Assembly: GCF_000018365.1 (NCBI RefSeq)
Contig: NC_011529.1
Coordinates: 248,001-312,000 of the forward strand
Direction of reading: 5' to 3'
DNA length: 64,000 nt
Origin: Thermococcus onnurineus NA1
GTDB taxonomy: Archaea > Methanobacteriota_B > Thermococci > Thermococcales > Thermococcaceae
Of this stretch, positions 17,571 through 25,677 are shown one piece after another; position 1 is the stretch's first letter; each line of letters begins with the position of its first letter. Under the pieces are notes generated by a model. That model had not been told where the DNA came from. It worked only from the letters and a program-made list of their open reading frames with translations, and searched no databases. Both the position numbers and the translations under genes were made by a program.

Positions 17571-18404
17571 ATGAAGATAGCGACCGTCAGAGGCATGAAT
17601 TTTGAAGTCCCCAACGACGCGTGGTGGAGCTTCTACAACAGTCCATATCCAGCTCACAAACTCGGGACGGCAGTTGATGTGTACTTTCCCGAGAAGGCGC
17701 TGTTTCCCCTTGAGGAGGGCATCGTTGAGGGCATCAAAAAGGTCAGAACTCCCGCTCACGTACCCATAAGGGAGGACTACGTTATGATTTTCCGCATTGG
17801 GGAATTCTGCCTCAAAGTTCTCCACGTTAAACCCACGGTTAAGGTAGGGGAGAAAGTTGCCCTTGGGGACGAAATTGGGGAAATGACAGTGTCGGGATTT
17901 TACATGCCGTGGAGCGACAGACACGTGCACTTCGAGCTTCGCTCCTGCGAGAATCCCTATCGCGCGAGGGGTGCTTTTCAAATTCGGCCGGAGCTTTTGA
18001 GGCTAGTCCCCACGGCGGAAGGACGGGAATTCGAGGTCGTCGAACGCCGTGAAAACTACTGCTGGATAGTGCCCACAAGACGGGGAAAGGAAAACCTGAC
18101 ACCAATTGCTTTTAATGACCATCCCATTGAAGGGGGCCTGCCGCACTATCACTACGGGGCGGTTTTTGGAAACACAGAAAAGGTTAGGGTACTTAATGTT
18201 GAGCTGCCAGCCCAGCAAATCTCTTCAGGGGCTTCGATTTTTAGAGCTGATTTCGAGATTATGGCAAATGGAGAAAAAGCTATAGGAGTGGGAATATACT
18301 GCAATCAGGAAAAGCTAAAGCTCGTTGGAGGTAATTTTGAAGAAGGGGAGATTATTGTGCTCACCGTGTTTCCAAAGACCCGGAAAAGTCGGAGAGTGTA
18401 TTGA
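17571..18404 (+). CDS. M23-peptidase-like protein of unknown function
   Basis: 277 aa without a signal peptide or membrane helix. The first 130 residues resemble the duplicated-hybrid/LytM (M23) fold: H29 and D36 (AHKLGTAVDVYFP) and H118-x-H120 (SDRHVHFELR) match the zinc-ligand pattern, though the H-to-D spacing is longer than the usual HxxxD. The remainder is a beta-rich domain. Archaea of this group have no murein, so a cell-wall hydrolase role is unlikely; metal binding fits better with the uptake genes just upstream. The function is not established. Confidence 0.72.
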   Translation: MKIATVRGMNFEVPNDAWWSFYNSPYPAHKLGTAVDVYFPEKALFPLEEGIVEGIKKVRTPAHVPIREDYVMIFRIGEFCLKVLHVKPTVKVGEKVALGDEIGEMTVSGFYMPWSDRHVHFELRSCENPYRARGAFQIRPELLRLVPTAEGREFEVVERRENYCWIVPTRRGKENLTPIAFNDHPIEGGLPHYHYGAVFGNTEKVRVLNVELPAQQISSGASIFRADFEIMANGEKAIGVGIYCNQEKLKLVGGNFEEGEIIVLTVFPKTRKSRRVY

Positions 18405-18870
18405 AACACCTCACTACATCTTTCCAGACCCACTCTCTGTTTTCAAGTGTGACCTCGAAAAGGGCATCGAATTTTACCTTTCCACTCATTTCGTTGAGGA
18501 GATCCTTCCTAACTATAAAAATGCAGTCCCCTTTGATATATCTGAAAACATCAAAGTAGCCGAGCATCTCTAGGTACCCGATTTCGTCGTACACCATTAT
18601 CTTTCCATCTCTCTGGAGCGCCCGCTTTATGAACTCAGGGGCATCTGGATTGAAGTAGAACTTCCCGAATTTGAAGTCTATTTTCCCGTTCAGATGCCAG
18701 GACGACTTTCTCGCCAGTTTTGAGGTCTTCAACGTAAAAACCACTATCAAAACGCTCGCTTATTATTCCATATATATCGTCCAGCTCTCTGATAGCCTTT
18801 CGACTATCATAATTCCAAATGAGAAGCACGCCAATAAATTTTTCTATTTAACAGATAGCAAATTTGTTTA
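18361..18870 (-). pseudogene. decayed THEP1-like nucleoside-triphosphatase
   Basis: Two overlapping minus-strand frames together match the archaeal THEP1/DUF2478 NTPase pattern: LDDIYGIISERFDSGFYVEDLKTGEKVVLAS in one frame (to about 18690), then KIDFKFGKFYFNPDAPEFIKRAL and KIMVYDEIGYLEML in the next, ending at 18361. A one-base indel near 18683-18690 separates them. The expected N-terminal P-loop is gone: upstream bases give only scraps such as IVERLSE in a third frame. With a frameshift and a lost Walker A motif, this is a remnant. It converges on, and overlaps by 44 bp, the M23-like gene. Confidence 0.65.
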
Positions 18871-18919
18871 ACGGAAGTGTTATATATAAATCAATTTTCA
18901 TGTTTGGTGGTGATTCCCA

Positions 18920-19771
18920 ATGAAAAAGTTTGTGGCAGTACTGTTGATTTTAACAGTGTTCATTTGTGGGTGTATAAACCAGGAAACAACAAGCCCTACC
19001 CCAACACAGTCCTCAGCTACAACATCCTCACTTCAAGCGTCGTTTGCTATAAAGGTCAGCGGACTTACAACTGGAGAGATAACACCGGAAGAACTTCAGT
19101 CCCTGGGAGGCGTGGAGTTCAATGCAACCCTCGTAAAGTCAACTGGGGCCAAGATAAACAACACATACGTGGGAGTTCCACTCAAGAAAGTGTTTGAAAA
19201 GCTGGGAATTGATGAGAGCAAGGTCAAATGGGTCAGGTTCAGGGCGGAGGATGGCTACGAGATAACGTTGAGCATGGACGATTTAAAGAACGCCTACCTC
19301 TGCTGGGAGGAGAACGGAGAGCCTCTCGGCCCCGACAACGGCGGCCCCATCAAACTCGTCATACCCGACCAGCCTGGAAAGCTGTGGCTCAAGTGGCTGA
19401 GCGAAATTAAGCTGATCGGGGACGAGAACGCAGTGGTGATACACGGGAAGACCAAGGTAACGGTTGTGGTGACCCGGGAAGATATCGACGAGCTGATGAA
19501 GTCCTTCGGAATGGAAGTGACTGTAGAGCTGAGAGGAGAGAACGTGACCTTCAGTGGAGTTCCGCTAAAGCTCTTCCTTGACAAAGCCCGCCCCGATGAC
19601 GATGCAGTAAATATAACCTTCATAGCAAAGGATGGATACAGCGCCACGCTAGATTTCATGGCAGTCTATGAGAACGATAAAGCAATACTCACCCCAGACT
19701 TCAGGGTGGTAATCCCCGGCGAGCCGAGCAGGACTTGGGTAAAGGACCTGAAGGAAATCGTGATAGGGTGA
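18920..19771 (+). CDS. lipoprotein with two molybdopterin-oxidoreductase-like domains
   Basis: 283 aa. Signal peptide with lipobox (VFICGC), a Thr/Ser/Pro linker, then two tandem copies of a domain with the same pattern as the N-terminal domain of the 14215 protein: VPLKKVFEKLG...VRFRAEDGYEITLSMDDL...GKLWLKWLSEIKLIG and VPLKLFLDKA...ITFIAKDGYSATLDF...SRTWVKDLKEIVIG. The fold is that of the Oxidored_molyb family but no catalytic cysteine is visible. It is likely an extracellular binding module that works with the upstream importer. A TATA-like TTATATATAAAT is about 40 bp upstream of the start. Confidence 0.8.
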   Translation: MKKFVAVLLILTVFICGCINQETTSPTPTQSSATTSSLQASFAIKVSGLTTGEITPEELQSLGGVEFNATLVKSTGAKINNTYVGVPLKKVFEKLGIDESKVKWVRFRAEDGYEITLSMDDLKNAYLCWEENGEPLGPDNGGPIKLVIPDQPGKLWLKWLSEIKLIGDENAVVIHGKTKVTVVVTREDIDELMKSFGMEVTVELRGENVTFSGVPLKLFLDKARPDDDAVNITFIAKDGYSATLDFMAVYENDKAILTPDFRVVIPGEPSRTWVKDLKEIVIG

Positions 19772-19775
19772 TTCC

Positions 19776-20567
19776 ATGAAGCGGGCCGTTCTTGCAATCA
19801 TCATCCTTCTCACATTTTCCCTCGGCTGCATAAGTCAGGGGAACACCAGAGAAACGACGACTCCCGCGTTAGTGTCCCTCAATGTATCAACCGAAGATTA
19901 TTCGAACTGGACAGTCTATGTCACAAACGGCGAGAACGTTACGGAATATACCCTCGACGAGCTCAAGGGGATGCCCATGGAAGAGATGCTTGACAAGGAT
20001 CTATCCATCGGAAAAACACTGGTGTGGAAGGGCGTCCCACCCCAAAAGCTCGGAAAAGGCGACGTCATAAATTTCGTTTCCGATGATCTGTATCTGGTGA
20101 GCATTCCGTACTACACGAAGATGATTCTGGCCCTATACGTGGATGGAAATCCACTCCAGGGAAACGACGCGCCGATAAAGCTCATCGTCGATCTGAGCTA
20201 TGGCTGCCGCTGCAACTGGATTAAAAAGATTCGCGTCGTCGAGTTCGTAAGGAAGAGTGAGTGCTTCTCCGTTTACGGAGAGGTGTTCAACATACTCTAC
20301 TTCTCGCCAAGAACCCTCAACATCTTCCGGGGGATAGATTCCATAGTGAAAAACGAGAGCAACTCAGCAAGGCTCAAAGACGTCCTCGATAAGGCGATCC
20401 TTAAAGAGACCGCAAAGAAAGTCGTTTTTGTGACCGGAGAGGGAAGATTCGAGTATTCTCTGGAGGAAGTGCTCGAAAAAGACCCAACGATTGTCTATGA
20501 AGACGGAGAATTCAAAATCCCAGAGCTCGGAATAAATGACCTTAAAGGTATTAACATCGAAAAGTGA
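19776..20567 (+). CDS. lipoprotein related to the preceding gene
   Basis: 263 aa with a signal peptide and lipobox (SLGCIS). The body again has the short molybdopterin-oxidoreductase-like domain pattern (YTLDELKGMPMEEM, LVWKGVPPQKLG, CNWIKKIRVVEF) followed by a more divergent second copy (RLKDVLDKA...FVTGEGRFEYSLEEVLEKD). It begins 4 bp after its neighbour ends and appears to be a diverged paralogue. Role as for the preceding lipoprotein; inferred from position and fold only. Confidence 0.75.
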   Translation: MKRAVLAIIILLTFSLGCISQGNTRETTTPALVSLNVSTEDYSNWTVYVTNGENVTEYTLDELKGMPMEEMLDKDLSIGKTLVWKGVPPQKLGKGDVINFVSDDLYLVSIPYYTKMILALYVDGNPLQGNDAPIKLIVDLSYGCRCNWIKKIRVVEFVRKSECFSVYGEVFNILYFSPRTLNIFRGIDSIVKNESNSARLKDVLDKAILKETAKKVVFVTGEGRFEYSLEEVLEKDPTIVYEDGEFKIPELGINDLKGINIEK

Positions 20568-20576
20568 GGGATTCTC

Positions 20577-21317
20577 ATGCTACTGAGGAAATTTAAGAAA
20601 AAGGCCCTAAAACTAGTTGACGAGGATTTCAGAGTCTTAGATTTTTCATTTGGCCTGCCGTATACCTACGTCCTCATCGAGGGCAGAAGGGGAAAGGCCC
20701 TTGGAGTCGCAATGACCCTGCCGGAGGAGGTACAAAGGTACGAGAACTCCATCGAGGAGCCCTCTCTGGAGGCGTTCATAGAAAAAGCCGACAGCCTGAA
20801 CATCATCGAGAGAGCCTTCGGCTTAGCAGCGATAAACGCCGTCTCTCAATATCACATCGACCTGAGCGATGCAAAGTGGATCGACGCCGTGGAGTTGCTC
20901 GATGAGAGTATTGAAAAGGTCGCAGTTATTGGAAACATGCCTCCCATAGTCAAAGCCCTGCGTGAAAGGGGCTTTGAGCTCTACATCTTCGAGCGCAACC
21001 CGAAGCTCTGGGACAGGAACACCTTCAGCGATGCCCTTGAGTACTGGCTTCTGCCAGAAGTCGATGCAGTAATGGCAAGTGCAACCTGCATCCTGAACGG
21101 AACCATCGACATGCTGCTTGACAGGGCTAAAAACGCCAGAATCTTCCTCTTGACCGGTCCAACGGGCCAGGTTCTTCCAGAGTTCTTTAAGGGCACAGGG
21201 GTAACGCACATAGCCTCGATGAAGGTTGTGAACGTCGAAAATGCAATACTCCAGCTGAAACTTGGCTGCTTCAGGGGATTCTCCAACGAGAGCAAGAAGT
21301 ACGTCGTTGAACCTTGA
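20577..21317 (+). CDS. DUF364 putative heavy-metal chelation protein
   Basis: 246 aa, cytoplasmic. The pattern matches DUF4213/DUF364: an N-terminal enolase-like part (GLAAINAVSQYH) and a Rossmann-like C-terminal part (VAVIGNMPPIVKALRERGFELYIFERNP, VDAVMASATCILNGTID, LLTGPTGQVLPEFFKGTGVTHIAS). This family often sits with iron-siderophore-type ABC transporters and is thought to bind or process metal chelates. As the last gene of the cluster, it supports a metal-chelate function for the upstream importer. Confidence 0.85.
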   Translation: MLLRKFKKKALKLVDEDFRVLDFSFGLPYTYVLIEGRRGKALGVAMTLPEEVQRYENSIEEPSLEAFIEKADSLNIIERAFGLAAINAVSQYHIDLSDAKWIDAVELLDESIEKVAVIGNMPPIVKALRERGFELYIFERNPKLWDRNTFSDALEYWLLPEVDAVMASATCILNGTIDMLLDRAKNARIFLLTGPTGQVLPEFFKGTGVTHIASMKVVNVENAILQLKLGCFRGFSNESKKYVVEP

Positions 21318-21320
21318 GGG

Positions 21321-21336
21321 TTTTTCTTCTTTTGTC
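21321..21336 (+). terminator. T-rich transcription terminator
   Basis: A run rich in T (TTTTTCTTCTTTTG) directly follows the DUF364 stop codon. Thermococcales terminate at such oligo-T tracts without needing a hairpin. It separates the uptake cluster from the MFS gene, which has its own TATA-like element upstream. Confidence 0.45.
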
Positions 21337-21442
21337 GTTTCTTCCACACATATTCAATGAACAATTCCGAACATCATAGCCTTCTCCGCGTCACAAATCT
21401 TTTTAAACCGAAAGCGACTCCCGAAGGCCTCAAGGTGAGAAA

Positions 21443-22687
21443 ATGAGTCAGAGAGTTTCGGTTGCGGTTAGAAACGCAATGGTCTCGAACCGCTACCGCT
21501 ACGTCCCCAGGATGCCGCGGTGGTTTTACTCTTTCGTGCCCTTCAAGGTAGCCACAGGTGGAAGCTCCGCCTTGGTCAGCCTCTACCTCCTTGAGCTGGG
21601 TGGGAATGCCTCGACCGTCGGTCTTACTTTCGCACTGGCGAGCTTGGCATCGATGCTCGGCGCTCTCTTCTGGGGAAAGCTCAGCGATAGGACTCTGAGG
21701 AGGAAACCCTTTATACTGCTCGGCTTCGCGAGCGTGCCGCTCTTCCTAACGCTGATGGCACTGGCGAGAACTCCTGCACAGCTCATAGCAATAAACACCG
21801 CCTACGCATTCTTCCTTGCATCGACGCTTTCCGTGCCGATAGCCCTGGTTTTAAGAAGCGTCAGAAAGCACAGCTGGGACTACGGTATAGGGAAGTTTAA
21901 CGAGATAAGCGGCTGGGGCTGGGTGCTCGGTCTAGTTCTCGGCTTTGGCCTGTCAAGGTTTCTCACGATTCCCCAGCTGTTCGTGGCATTCGCCCTCTTC
22001 GGTCTGCCATCTGTGTTCATGGCCCAGAGGATGATACGGGAGGTCCCGATATATGTCAACAGAAAAGCCATAAGAGTATTCGGCAACTATGTCATCGAGA
22101 AGGCTCGCTACTTCCCTAGCTTCATCCTCCACACCAATTTCAGCCTTCCAGAGGGTCTGAAAAGGTTCTACATATCGTTTCTGCTCTTCTGGATAGCGGC
22201 AGGACTGTATTTCCCGCAGGTCCCCGTGCTCCTTACGGAGAACGGCTTCACTAGGGAAATCATTTACCTTGCCCTGATCGTCAACTCCACCATAGCGGCC
22301 CTCAACTACACCAGCGTCGGGACGAGTATGGGTGAAAACAAGGAAGGAACGCTTAGAAAAGGCCTCCTTATCAGAACAGGGGCGTTCGTAGCAATCACCG
22401 TCGGCGCGCTGATCTCTCCGGCACTGCTCCCCCTGGCGTTCGTCTCATACGCCCTGGCTGGCTACTCCTGGACCTTCATAGGTGTTTCATCGACGGCCAT
22501 AGTTAGTGAAAATGCCGGTGAAAAGGAAAATGGAAGCGCTATGGGGACCTACAACGTTGTAAGCTCTGCTGGTTACATCACGGGAAGCGCCCTCGGCGGC
22601 TGGATTGTAGCCACTGCAGGCTTTGGAACAGCTTTTGGCCTTGGCTTAGTGCTCCTTGGGGGAAGCATCGCGCTATTGAGGAAATGA
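21443..22687 (+). CDS. MFS transporter
   Basis: 414 aa with about twelve hydrophobic helices. The major-facilitator loop 2-3 motif is visible as GKLSDRTLRRKP. The N-terminal half contains GGSSALVSLYLLELGG and the C-terminal half a typical VVSSAGYITGSALGG helix. The substrate is unknown; the archaeal relatives are general efflux or uptake carriers. It stands alone, convergent with the sulfur oxidoreductase gene 8 bp away. Confidence 0.85.
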   Translation: MSQRVSVAVRNAMVSNRYRYVPRMPRWFYSFVPFKVATGGSSALVSLYLLELGGNASTVGLTFALASLASMLGALFWGKLSDRTLRRKPFILLGFASVPLFLTLMALARTPAQLIAINTAYAFFLASTLSVPIALVLRSVRKHSWDYGIGKFNEISGWGWVLGLVLGFGLSRFLTIPQLFVAFALFGLPSVFMAQRMIREVPIYVNRKAIRVFGNYVIEKARYFPSFILHTNFSLPEGLKRFYISFLLFWIAAGLYFPQVPVLLTENGFTREIIYLALIVNSTIAALNYTSVGTSMGENKEGTLRKGLLIRTGAFVAITVGALISPALLPLAFVSYALAGYSWTFIGVSSTAIVSENAGEKENGSAMGTYNVVSSAGYITGSALGGWIVATAGFGTAFGLGLVLLGGSIALLRK

Positions 22688-22695
22688 AAAGAGAG

Positions 22696-24021
22696 TCAGA
22701 ACTTCAGAACCCTAGCTAGGACTATCAGAGGGTCCCACACGGGAGCGAAGGGTGGCGCGTAGGCCAGATCCGTGAAGAAAACATCCTTCGTGGTGAATCC
22801 AGCCTGAATCATGGCCGCTGCAGCGTCAATCCTTGGCAGTATCTCCCCACCGACGGCCTGAACGCCAAGCAGCCTGTTGGTCTCGTTGTCAACGACGCCC
22901 TTGAGATGGATTTCCTTAGCCCCAGGATAGTAGTGCGGTCTTGTCTTCGCCTTTATGAAGGCGGTTCTAACGTCGTAGCCCTCTTTTATGGCCTCGGCCT
23001 CGGTGAGACCGGTCTTACCTATCTCAAGGTCAAGGAACTTGGTTATGCTGGTACCAAGGACACCCGGGAAGGTTATTTCCTTGCCGGCGATGTTGCTCCC
23101 GGCCACGTAGCCCATCTTATTGCCTGACGGAGCCAGTGGAATCCACACGCGCCTGCCGGTTATGATATGCCGAGTCTCTGCTACATCTCCAGCGGCATAG
23201 ACGTTCTCAACACTGGTCTGCATCTTTTCGTTCGTCCAGATTGCCCCAGTTTCGCCTGTTCTAACTCCAAGCTGTTTGGCTAGTTCAGTGTTGGGTTTTA
23301 TGCCCGTCGCGATTATAACAAGGTCAGCGGGATACTCGGAGGCGTCGGTGACTACCTTTTCGACCCTTCCGTCACCCTCTATCCTCATCGTCAGCTCCTG
23401 CAGGCGGAGGTTGAGGTGGGCTTTGAGTTTCTCCTCCACAATGTCAGTGATCTCCTTGTCGAAGGTCTTTCTAAGAACGCGCTCACTCCTGCCGATGAGC
23501 GTTACGTTCTTGCCCTGGGCGACAAAGGCCTCGGCCATCTCGATGGCTATGTAGCCCGTTCCAATGATGACGACGTTTTCAACCTTGTTCTTCTCAATGT
23601 AATCTCTTATCGCAACGGCATCCGGAGGGAGATCTGCAGTGAAAACTCCCTCTAGCTCGAGTCCCTCTATGGGTGGAACATGAGGAGAAGCACCGTTGGC
23701 GAAGACGAGGTAATCCCACTCGTAGGTGTGTTCCCCGTCTTCCTCGCGAACCCTCACAGAACCCTCTTCGACCTCTATTACCTCTGCCTTCATGTGAAGG
23801 TCTATGCCACGCTTCTTAATGAAAACCTCCGGTGGATAGTGCATGAGCTTCTCCTTCGGCGAGATTCCTTCTACCACGTATGGAACTCCGCAGGGAGCGT
23901 GGCTGACCCATTCTGTTGCTTCAAAGACCTTAACGTCCCATTCCGGCTTCAGGCGCTTGATGCGAGATGCAGCGCTCATTCCAGCTGCTCCACCACCTAT
24001 GATAACGACTGTCTTCTTCAT
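22696..24021 (-). CDS. nsr: CoA-dependent NAD(P)H sulfur oxidoreductase / CoA-disulfide reductase
   Basis: 441 aa flavoprotein of the pyridine nucleotide-disulfide family. FAD-binding [12 protein letters not shown], the single redox cysteine C44 in [13 protein letters not shown](P)H-binding [13 protein letters not shown], and the second FAD motif [10 protein letters not shown] are present. Length and motifs match the Pyrococcus furiosus Nsr/CoADR enzyme, which reduces elemental sulfur or CoA disulfide with NAD(P)H. The ATG at 24021, after GGTGAT, is chosen over an upstream in-frame start that adds non-homologous residues. An exact extended SurR operator lies 18-34 bp upstream, as expected for this known SurR target. 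Confidence 0.92.
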   Translation of the reverse strand: MKKTVVIIGGGAAGMSAASRIKRLKPEWDVKVFEATEWVSHAPCGVPYVVEGISPKEKLMHYPPEVFIKKRGIDLHMKAEVIEVEEGSVRVREEDGEHTYEWDYLVFANGASPHVPPIEGLELEGVFTADLPPDAVAIRDYIEKNKVENVVIIGTGYIAIEMAEAFVAQGKNVTLIGRSERVLRKTFDKEITDIVEEKLKAHLNLRLQELTMRIEGDGRVEKVVTDASEYPADLVIIATGIKPNTELAKQLGVRTGETGAIWTNEKMQTSVENVYAAGDVAETRHIITGRRVWIPLAPSGNKMGYVAGSNIAGKEITFPGVLGTSITKFLDLEIGKTGLTEAEAIKEGYDVRTAFIKAKTRPHYYPGAKEIHLKGVVDNETNRLLGVQAVGGEILPRIDAAAAMIQAGFTTKDVFFTDLAYAPPFAPVWDPLIVLARVLKF

Positions 24022-24038
24022 AAGAATCACCAAAAGAG

Positions 24039-24055
24039 GTTCAAAACCTACGGTT
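24039..24055. promoter_or_regulatory. SurR operator upstream of nsr
   Basis: GTTCAAAACCTACGGTT on the plus strand fits the extended SurR consensus GTTn3AACn5GTT with every fixed base matched. It lies between the nsr start codon and the T/A-rich candidate TATA of the nsr promoter, a position that would block transcription. In P. furiosus SurR represses nsr without sulfur and releases DNA when its CxxC pair is oxidised; surR itself is encoded at 44438-45148. Confidence 0.85.
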
Positions 24056-24080
24056 AAAAAAGTTGGCGGACAAAAGCGGA

Positions 24081-25247
24081 TCACTCCTTCTTCCTAAGGA
24101 AGTACTTCCTGCCCCTGACCTCCACCATGCGGTATATCTCACCTTCCCTCAGATCAATGCCTGGCTTGTCAAGCTCATACGTCTCATAGGTTTCCATATC
24201 CATCAGCTGAACTTCGTTTGGGGTTATGCTTGTCACCATTGCCTCGCTTTTCTCGTACTCCACCCAATCTATACCCTCCCTCTTCACGGTCTTCCAGTCC
24301 CTGTGCTCACTTTCGTTGGTCGAAAGGTTCCTGAGGCTCATGCCCTTCCCATCGACCCTCTCAACTTCATAGACGTTGCCGCGCCTATCTTCAACTATGT
24401 CCCCTTTCTGGAACTTCGGGATTCTAATGCTTACGCTCGTGCGGTAGACTTCCTTACTCGTCAGCCTGTCCATGCCCACGAGTTCATAGGCCTCACTTAT
24501 TGTTCCGCCGAAGCGTTCCTTTATTGCCTGGGCAAGCTTTCTGGCACTCGAAGTCGAACCCATGTAGAAGTCCAAGCCTTCCTCCTTCTCTATAGTATCT
24601 TGAATGAAGCCCATCCTGTCCTTGCGCATTATCTCGTCAACCTTCTCCTCCACGAGCTTGCCTATGGCCTTCCTTTCCGCCTCTGTTAATGGCCTATCTT
24701 CCGCCCTGACCTGAAGGATAGCCTCAAAGTAACCGCCGAGGAACTTCTGACAGCGGGGACATACCGTCTGGCGGACGTAGACCGTCACGTACTTGACCTC
24801 ATCGTGGAGCTCGCGCTGGAGCTCGTGGATTCTGGCTTTAACACGAACTTCATAGGTTATTATGGCAGGGAAGTACTCGATGTGCCAGTCCACCGGCTGG
24901 AAGGCTACTACTGCCGCTCCAACCGGGAGATCGTTTATTTCTCCAAGTTCTTCCATTGAAACTACTTCAAAGCTCCTCACGCGTTCATCGAGGGAATCCC
25001 CGAGCTCCTCAAGGAGAGCACCCTCAGCAACTTCAAAAATAAGCTCCTCAAGCTCGTAGGTGCTCGGGTCAACCCACACCCCTCGCTTCTTGTAGCTCCC
25101 ACAGTTTTGACAGAGCTCTGTGTTTATCTCTCTTTCGATGAGCAGGACAGGGTTCTCTTTACGGAAGCACACCTGGCAGAGACCAACCACTAGAGGCCCA
25201 CCCTCGCTCTCGCTTATTCCACACCTGTAGCAGAACCTCTCACTCAT
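24081..25247 (-). CDS. archaeal NMD3-related zinc-ribbon protein
   Basis: About 388 aa. The N-terminus has repeated CxxC pairs (CYRCG, CQVCF, CQNCG, CPRCQKF) as in the treble zinc region of NMD3, followed by an OB-like C-terminal half ([22 protein letters not shown]). In eukaryotes NMD3 exports the 60S ribosomal subunit; the archaeal homologue probably acts on the large ribosomal subunit or as a translation factor. The ATG at 25247 sits 4 nt after GGTGAG. It is upstream of nsr but nsr has its own promoter. Confidence 0.88.
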   Translation of the reverse strand: MSERFCYRCGISESEGGPLVVGLCQVCFRKENPVLLIEREINTELCQNCGSYKKRGVWVDPSTYELEELIFEVAEGALLEELGDSLDERVRSFEVVSMEELGEINDLPVGAAVVAFQPVDWHIEYFPAIITYEVRVKARIHELQRELHDEVKYVTVYVRQTVCPRCQKFLGGYFEAILQVRAEDRPLTEAERKAIGKLVEEKVDEIMRKDRMGFIQDTIEKEEGLDFYMGSTSSARKLAQAIKERFGGTISEAYELVGMDRLTSKEVYRTSVSIRIPKFQKGDIVEDRRGNVYEVERVDGKGMSLRNLSTNESEHRDWKTVKREGIDWVEYEKSEAMVTSITPNEVQLMDMETYETYELDKPGIDLREGEIYRMVEVRGRKYFLRKKE

Positions 25248-25300
25248 AGTTCTCACCGGAGAAGAAGTGAGAAGGGATGTTTAAAAAATCTCTGATTTCC

Positions 25301-25600
25301 TCAGAGGAACATCTTGGCCATTTGGGCATGTGGAATTCCCTGGATCCTCAGGACTCTATCCTCGTCCACATAGCCCAGCTCTATAGCCTTTCTAACGCAT
25401 CTTTCGCCCGTGAGGTTAGCTATCGTGGCTTCCTCGAGAAGGCTTTCCAGGGCATCTTCCTCAACTAATTCTCCTTTGTAAAAGCGTTCCTTTACTTCTA
25501 ATTTGAGTTCTCCTTCTCTGAAGGTCTTTCCAAGAAGCTCCTCGTCGCATGCTGCTAACAGAACTTCTCCCTGAACGCGATAGACCTTGATGTATATCAT
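25301..25600 (-). CDS. DUF424 family protein
   Basis: 99 aa, small soluble protein beginning MIYIKVYRVQGEVLLAACDEELLGK. The sequence pattern (CDEELLGKTFREGELKLEV, then ANLTGERCVRKAIELG) matches the archaeal DUF424 family, which is found with RNA-processing and translation genes. The ATG at 25600 gives the usual N-terminus. It lies upstream of the Nmd3-like gene in the same direction, so a shared operon is likely. Confidence 0.85.
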   Translation of the reverse strand: MIYIKVYRVQGEVLLAACDEELLGKTFREGELKLEVKERFYKGELVEEDALESLLEEATIANLTGERCVRKAIELGYVDEDRVLRIQGIPHAQMAKMFL

Positions 25601-25677
25601 GAGCGCCACCGAGAAGAGAAACATCTGGTGGTTTAAAAGCATTGGGTAGAAAAATCAAGAGAGAAGAAAAGAGGGCA

